Source of the DNA: Spirochaetes bacterium RBG_16_67_19
Lineage (GTDB): Bacteria > Spirochaetota > Spirochaetia > SZUA-6 > DRHE01
Assembly: GCA_001829505.1 (NCBI GenBank)
Contig: MIBK01000028.1
Coordinates: 15,951 to 23,613, forward strand
Direction: 5' to 3'
Length of the DNA stretch: 7,663 nt
The notes beneath the pieces are model-generated. The model had not been told where the DNA came from and did not search any database. It was given only the letters and a program-made list of their open reading frames with translations. The stretch's first letter is position 1; every line of letters begins with the position of its first letter. The translations under genes and the position numbers were made by a program. Shown here in pieces: positions 5,572 to 7,663 of the stretch.

Positions 5572-7281
5572 GTGCGCGGGGCAGTGAGGTTCGACCGGAA
5601 CAAGCTCGCCGCCGACTCCTCTTTCGCCTTCCTGGGAAGCGGCGAGCCCGGAGGCAAGGCCGCCGGGCTGGCCTTCCTCCAGGAGTCCCTCGGCGGCCGT
5701 TTCCCGGGCGGGAGCTTCCGGGGATTGCCCGTGGACATTCCCCGCATGACCGTGCTGCTCACGGGGGCCTTCGAGGAGTTCATCGCCGGAAATCGCCTGC
5801 GCCTGGAGGAGCTGTCCGAGCTCTCCGACGAGCAGATCGCCCGCCATTTCCAGAAGGCCGACCTTCCCGTTTTCCTGGTGGGGGACCTGCTGGCCCTGGT
5901 TTCCCAGGCGCGCGGGCCCCTGGCCGTGCGCTCCTCCAGCCTGCTGGAGGACGCGTTGTACGAGCCGTTCGCCGGGGTGTACTCCACCAAGATGGTCCCC
6001 AACAACCAGCCCGATGCGGAAGGCCGTTTCCGCAAGCTGGTGGAGGCCATCAAGCTCGTGTACGCCTCCACCTGGTTCCGGCGGTCCAGGGACTACTGCC
6101 GGGCCACCGGGCACGCCCTGGAGCAGGAGAGGATGGGGGTCATCATCCAGGAGCTGGTGGGGCACCGCTTCCACGACCGTTTCTATCCTTCGGTGTCCGG
6201 GGTGGCCCGCTCCTACAACTATTACCCGCTCGGGGCCTGCCGCCGCGAGGACGGGGTGGCCCACCTGGCGCTGGGACTGGGCAAGACCATCGTGGACGGG
6301 GGGCTTTCCTGGTTCTGCTGTCCCGCCTACCCCCGCACCCCGCCCCCCTACAACAGCCTGCGCGACCTGGCCAAGAACACCCAGACCCGTTACTGGGCGG
6401 TGAACCTGGGCCAGCCCGCGGAGTACGACCCCACCAAGGAGAACGAGTACCTGGTGCACGGGGACCTCGCCGAGGCCGAAGCCGAAGGCAGCCTGGGCGC
6501 CCTGTGCTCGACCTGGGACCCGGCTTCCGATCGGCTGGTCATGGGCCTGTCCGGCGAAGGACCGCGCATCCTGGACTTCTCCCCGCTGCTGCAGGGCGGG
6601 GTGGCGCCGCTGCCGGAGCTGATCGTGGAGCTGCTGGCCCTGGCCGGGGAAAGGGCGCAGGGCGAAGTGGAGATCGAGTTCGCCCTGGCTTTGGATCCCC
6701 AGGGCAACCGCCCGGCCCGGTTCGGCTTCCTGCAGGTGCGGCCCATGGCGGTGCGGCGGCGGGCCGCCAGCCTGGAGGGCATCCCTCCGGAGCGGATCCT
6801 GGTTCACTCGGAGCAGGTTGTCGGCGGGGGAGGGATCGCCGGGATCCGGCACGTGGTGTACGTGAAGCCGGGCACCTTCGCCGCTGCGGCCACTGCAACG
6901 ATCGCCGGGGAACTGGCCGGGGTGAACGCCCGCCTGGGCGGCACGCCGTACGTGTTGATCGGTTTCGGGCGCTGGGGCAGTGCCGACCCCTGGCTGGGCA
7001 TCCCGGTGATCTGGAGTCAGATCTCCGGCGCCCGGGCGATCGTGGAGGGCACGCTGCCCCAGATGAGCCCCGAGCCCAGCCAGGGCTCGCACTTCTTCCA
7101 CAACCTGTCCGGCCTGGGCATCCCCTATTTCACCGTGTCCGACCCGCGGGGCATCGCCTGGAGCCAACTGGAGCGGATGCCGGCGGTCGAGGATCTGACC
7201 TACGTCCGCCACGTCGAAAGCCCCGCGGAGCTGCGCGTCCTGGTGGATGGAAGCACGGGGCAAGGAGTGATCGCGCGATGA
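5572..7281 (+). CDS. PEP/pyruvate-binding domain protein (PPDK N-terminal-like), short form
   Basis: 569 aa, related to the ATP-binding N-terminal domain of pyruvate phosphate dikinase and PEP synthase. Landmarks: LGSGEPGGKAAGLAFL (21-36), AVRSSSLLED (118-127) with PFAGVYS (132-138), VIIQELVG (190-197), GVARSYNYYP (210-219), LGLGKTIVDGG (234-244), VEIEFAL (366-372), FGFLQVRPM (384-392), GRWGSADPWLGIPVIWSQISG (466-486) and PSQGSHFFHNL (502-512). No phosphohistidine swivelling domain and no C-terminal PEP-utilising barrel are present, so it cannot by itself be a complete PEP synthase. From memory, longer members of this family carry an extra N-terminal region; this protein starts directly at the conserved core. 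The start is GTG at 5572 or GTG at 5584, which sits 11 bases after GGGGGAG. It follows the dehydrogenase gene by 27 bases and overlaps the next gene by ATGA. Substrate and reaction are unknown. Confidence 0.88.
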   Translation: MRGAVRFDRNKLAADSSFAFLGSGEPGGKAAGLAFLQESLGGRFPGGSFRGLPVDIPRMTVLLTGAFEEFIAGNRLRLEELSELSDEQIARHFQKADLPVFLVGDLLALVSQARGPLAVRSSSLLEDALYEPFAGVYSTKMVPNNQPDAEGRFRKLVEAIKLVYASTWFRRSRDYCRATGHALEQERMGVIIQELVGHRFHDRFYPSVSGVARSYNYYPLGACRREDGVAHLALGLGKTIVDGGLSWFCCPAYPRTPPPYNSLRDLAKNTQTRYWAVNLGQPAEYDPTKENEYLVHGDLAEAEAEGSLGALCSTWDPASDRLVMGLSGEGPRILDFSPLLQGGVAPLPELIVELLALAGERAQGEVEIEFALALDPQGNRPARFGFLQVRPMAVRRRAASLEGIPPERILVHSEQVVGGGGIAGIRHVVYVKPGTFAAAATATIAGELAGVNARLGGTPYVLIGFGRWGSADPWLGIPVIWSQISGARAIVEGTLPQMSPEPSQGSHFFHNLSGLGIPYFTVSDPRGIAWSQLERMPAVEDLTYVRHVESPAELRVLVDGSTGQGVIAR

Positions 7282-7663
7282 ACCAGGAACAGGACCAATG
7301 GAAGAAAATGCTCAATGACCTCAATGAGCGGGCCAAGGAGCTGAACTGCCTTTACCGGGTGGAGGAGATCCTGAAAAACGGCGACGCCGACCCCCCGCAG
7401 CTGATCGGCGAGCTGGTGCGGGTGATTCCGCCCGCCTGGCAGTACCCCCTGATCTGCCGTGCCCGCGCCCAACACGAGGGCCAGGAATACGTCTCCGAGC
7501 CGTTCCAGCCCACCCGCTGGCTGCAGAGCGCCGAGGTGCAGGTGGAGGGCCAGAGCGTCGGCCGCCTGGAGGTCTACTATCTGGAGCAGGCGCCTTTCCT
7601 GCCGGAAGAGCAGAAGCTGCTGGACTCCATCGCCGACCGGCTCGGGCATTTCCTTTCCCGGCA
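7278..7663 (+). CDS. GAF-like sensory protein, N-terminal part
   Basis: 128 codons are visible before the right edge. The start ATG (7278-7280) overlaps the stop of the PEP/pyruvate-binding gene in ATGA, implying coupled translation; AAGGAG lies inside the end of the upstream gene. A hydrophilic, probably helical stretch (1-33) ends with LNERAKELNCLYRVEEIL (15-32), followed by LVRVIPPAWQYPLICRARA (46-63), VSEPFQPTRWLQSAEVQV (72-89) and VGRLEVYYLE (94-103). The part RAKELNCLY...IPPAWQYP...GRLEVYYLE is a pattern I associate with GAF-like input modules at the N-terminus of histidine kinases and other signalling proteins. The output domain lies beyond the window, so whether this is a kinase, a phosphatase or a sensor alone is not known. 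Pairing with the PEP/pyruvate-binding protein suggests a joint regulatory or phosphotransfer role. Confidence 0.8.
   Translation, partial: MNQEQDQWKKMLNDLNERAKELNCLYRVEEILKNGDADPPQLIGELVRVIPPAWQYPLICRARAQHEGQEYVSEPFQPTRWLQSAEVQVEGQSVGRLEVYYLEQAPFLPEEQKLLDSIADRLGHFLSR

Noticed and set aside
5110..7263. A 717-codon open frame on the minus strand opposite the dehydrogenase and PEP/pyruvate-binding genes
   Set aside because: It is antisense to two recognisable proteins, its translation is low-complexity and rich in Gly, Gln, His and Pro with no domain, and it has no ribosome-binding site; such frames are usual opposite GC-rich coding DNA.
1..7663. CRISPR arrays, tRNA or rRNA genes, insertion sequences, phage genes
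   Set aside because: No spaced direct repeats, no cloverleaf-like segments, no transposase or integrase motifs and no terminal inverted repeats were seen on either strand.

Overview
This is a high-GC bacterial window. The evidence is strong Shine-Dalgarno sites, sigma-70-like TTGACA boxes and a classical GC-hairpin/U-tract terminator. The solute-binding protein has a cleavable signal peptide with no lipobox cysteine, and a separate small lipoprotein is present; both suggest a cell with a periplasm. The gene set does not settle the phylum. A Deltaproteobacteria-like lineage or an uncultured candidate phylum with a peptide or amino-acid lifestyle would fit, but this is inference.

Layout. Minus strand, read right to left: a small predicted lipoprotein (4112-3864); a family-5 extracellular peptide-binding protein with its own promoter (3776-2235); a strong intrinsic terminator (2216-2187); a DppB-type permease (2164-1127); a DppC-type permease (1118-198); and the first 65 codons of a DppD-type ATPase (196-1, running off the window). 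Together these form a dipeptide/oligopeptide-type ABC importer whose binding-protein gene is separated from the membrane genes by a terminator. Plus strand, divergent from about 4.2 kb: a glutamate dehydrogenase gene of normal overall length (about 428 codons) broken by an apparent one-base deletion at 5266/5267; then a 569-aa stand-alone PEP/pyruvate-binding (PPDK N-terminal-like) protein; then, overlapping it by ATGA, the start of a GAF-like sensory protein that runs off the right edge.

How the genes may work together: peptide import followed by glutamate deamination makes a plausible amino-acid-catabolic neighbourhood. The leaders of the binding-protein and dehydrogenase genes share the 9-mer TATTCAAAT, which hints at common control but could be chance in AT-rich leaders. 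The PEP/pyruvate-binding protein and its GAF-like partner look like a translationally coupled pair of unknown function. No RNA genes, mobile elements, CRISPR arrays or phage genes were seen, and there is no gene-free stretch longer than about 150 bases. The genes are recognisable family members. The points most worth checking are the dehydrogenase frameshift, the short form of the PEP/pyruvate-binding protein with its partner, and the regulatory arrangement.
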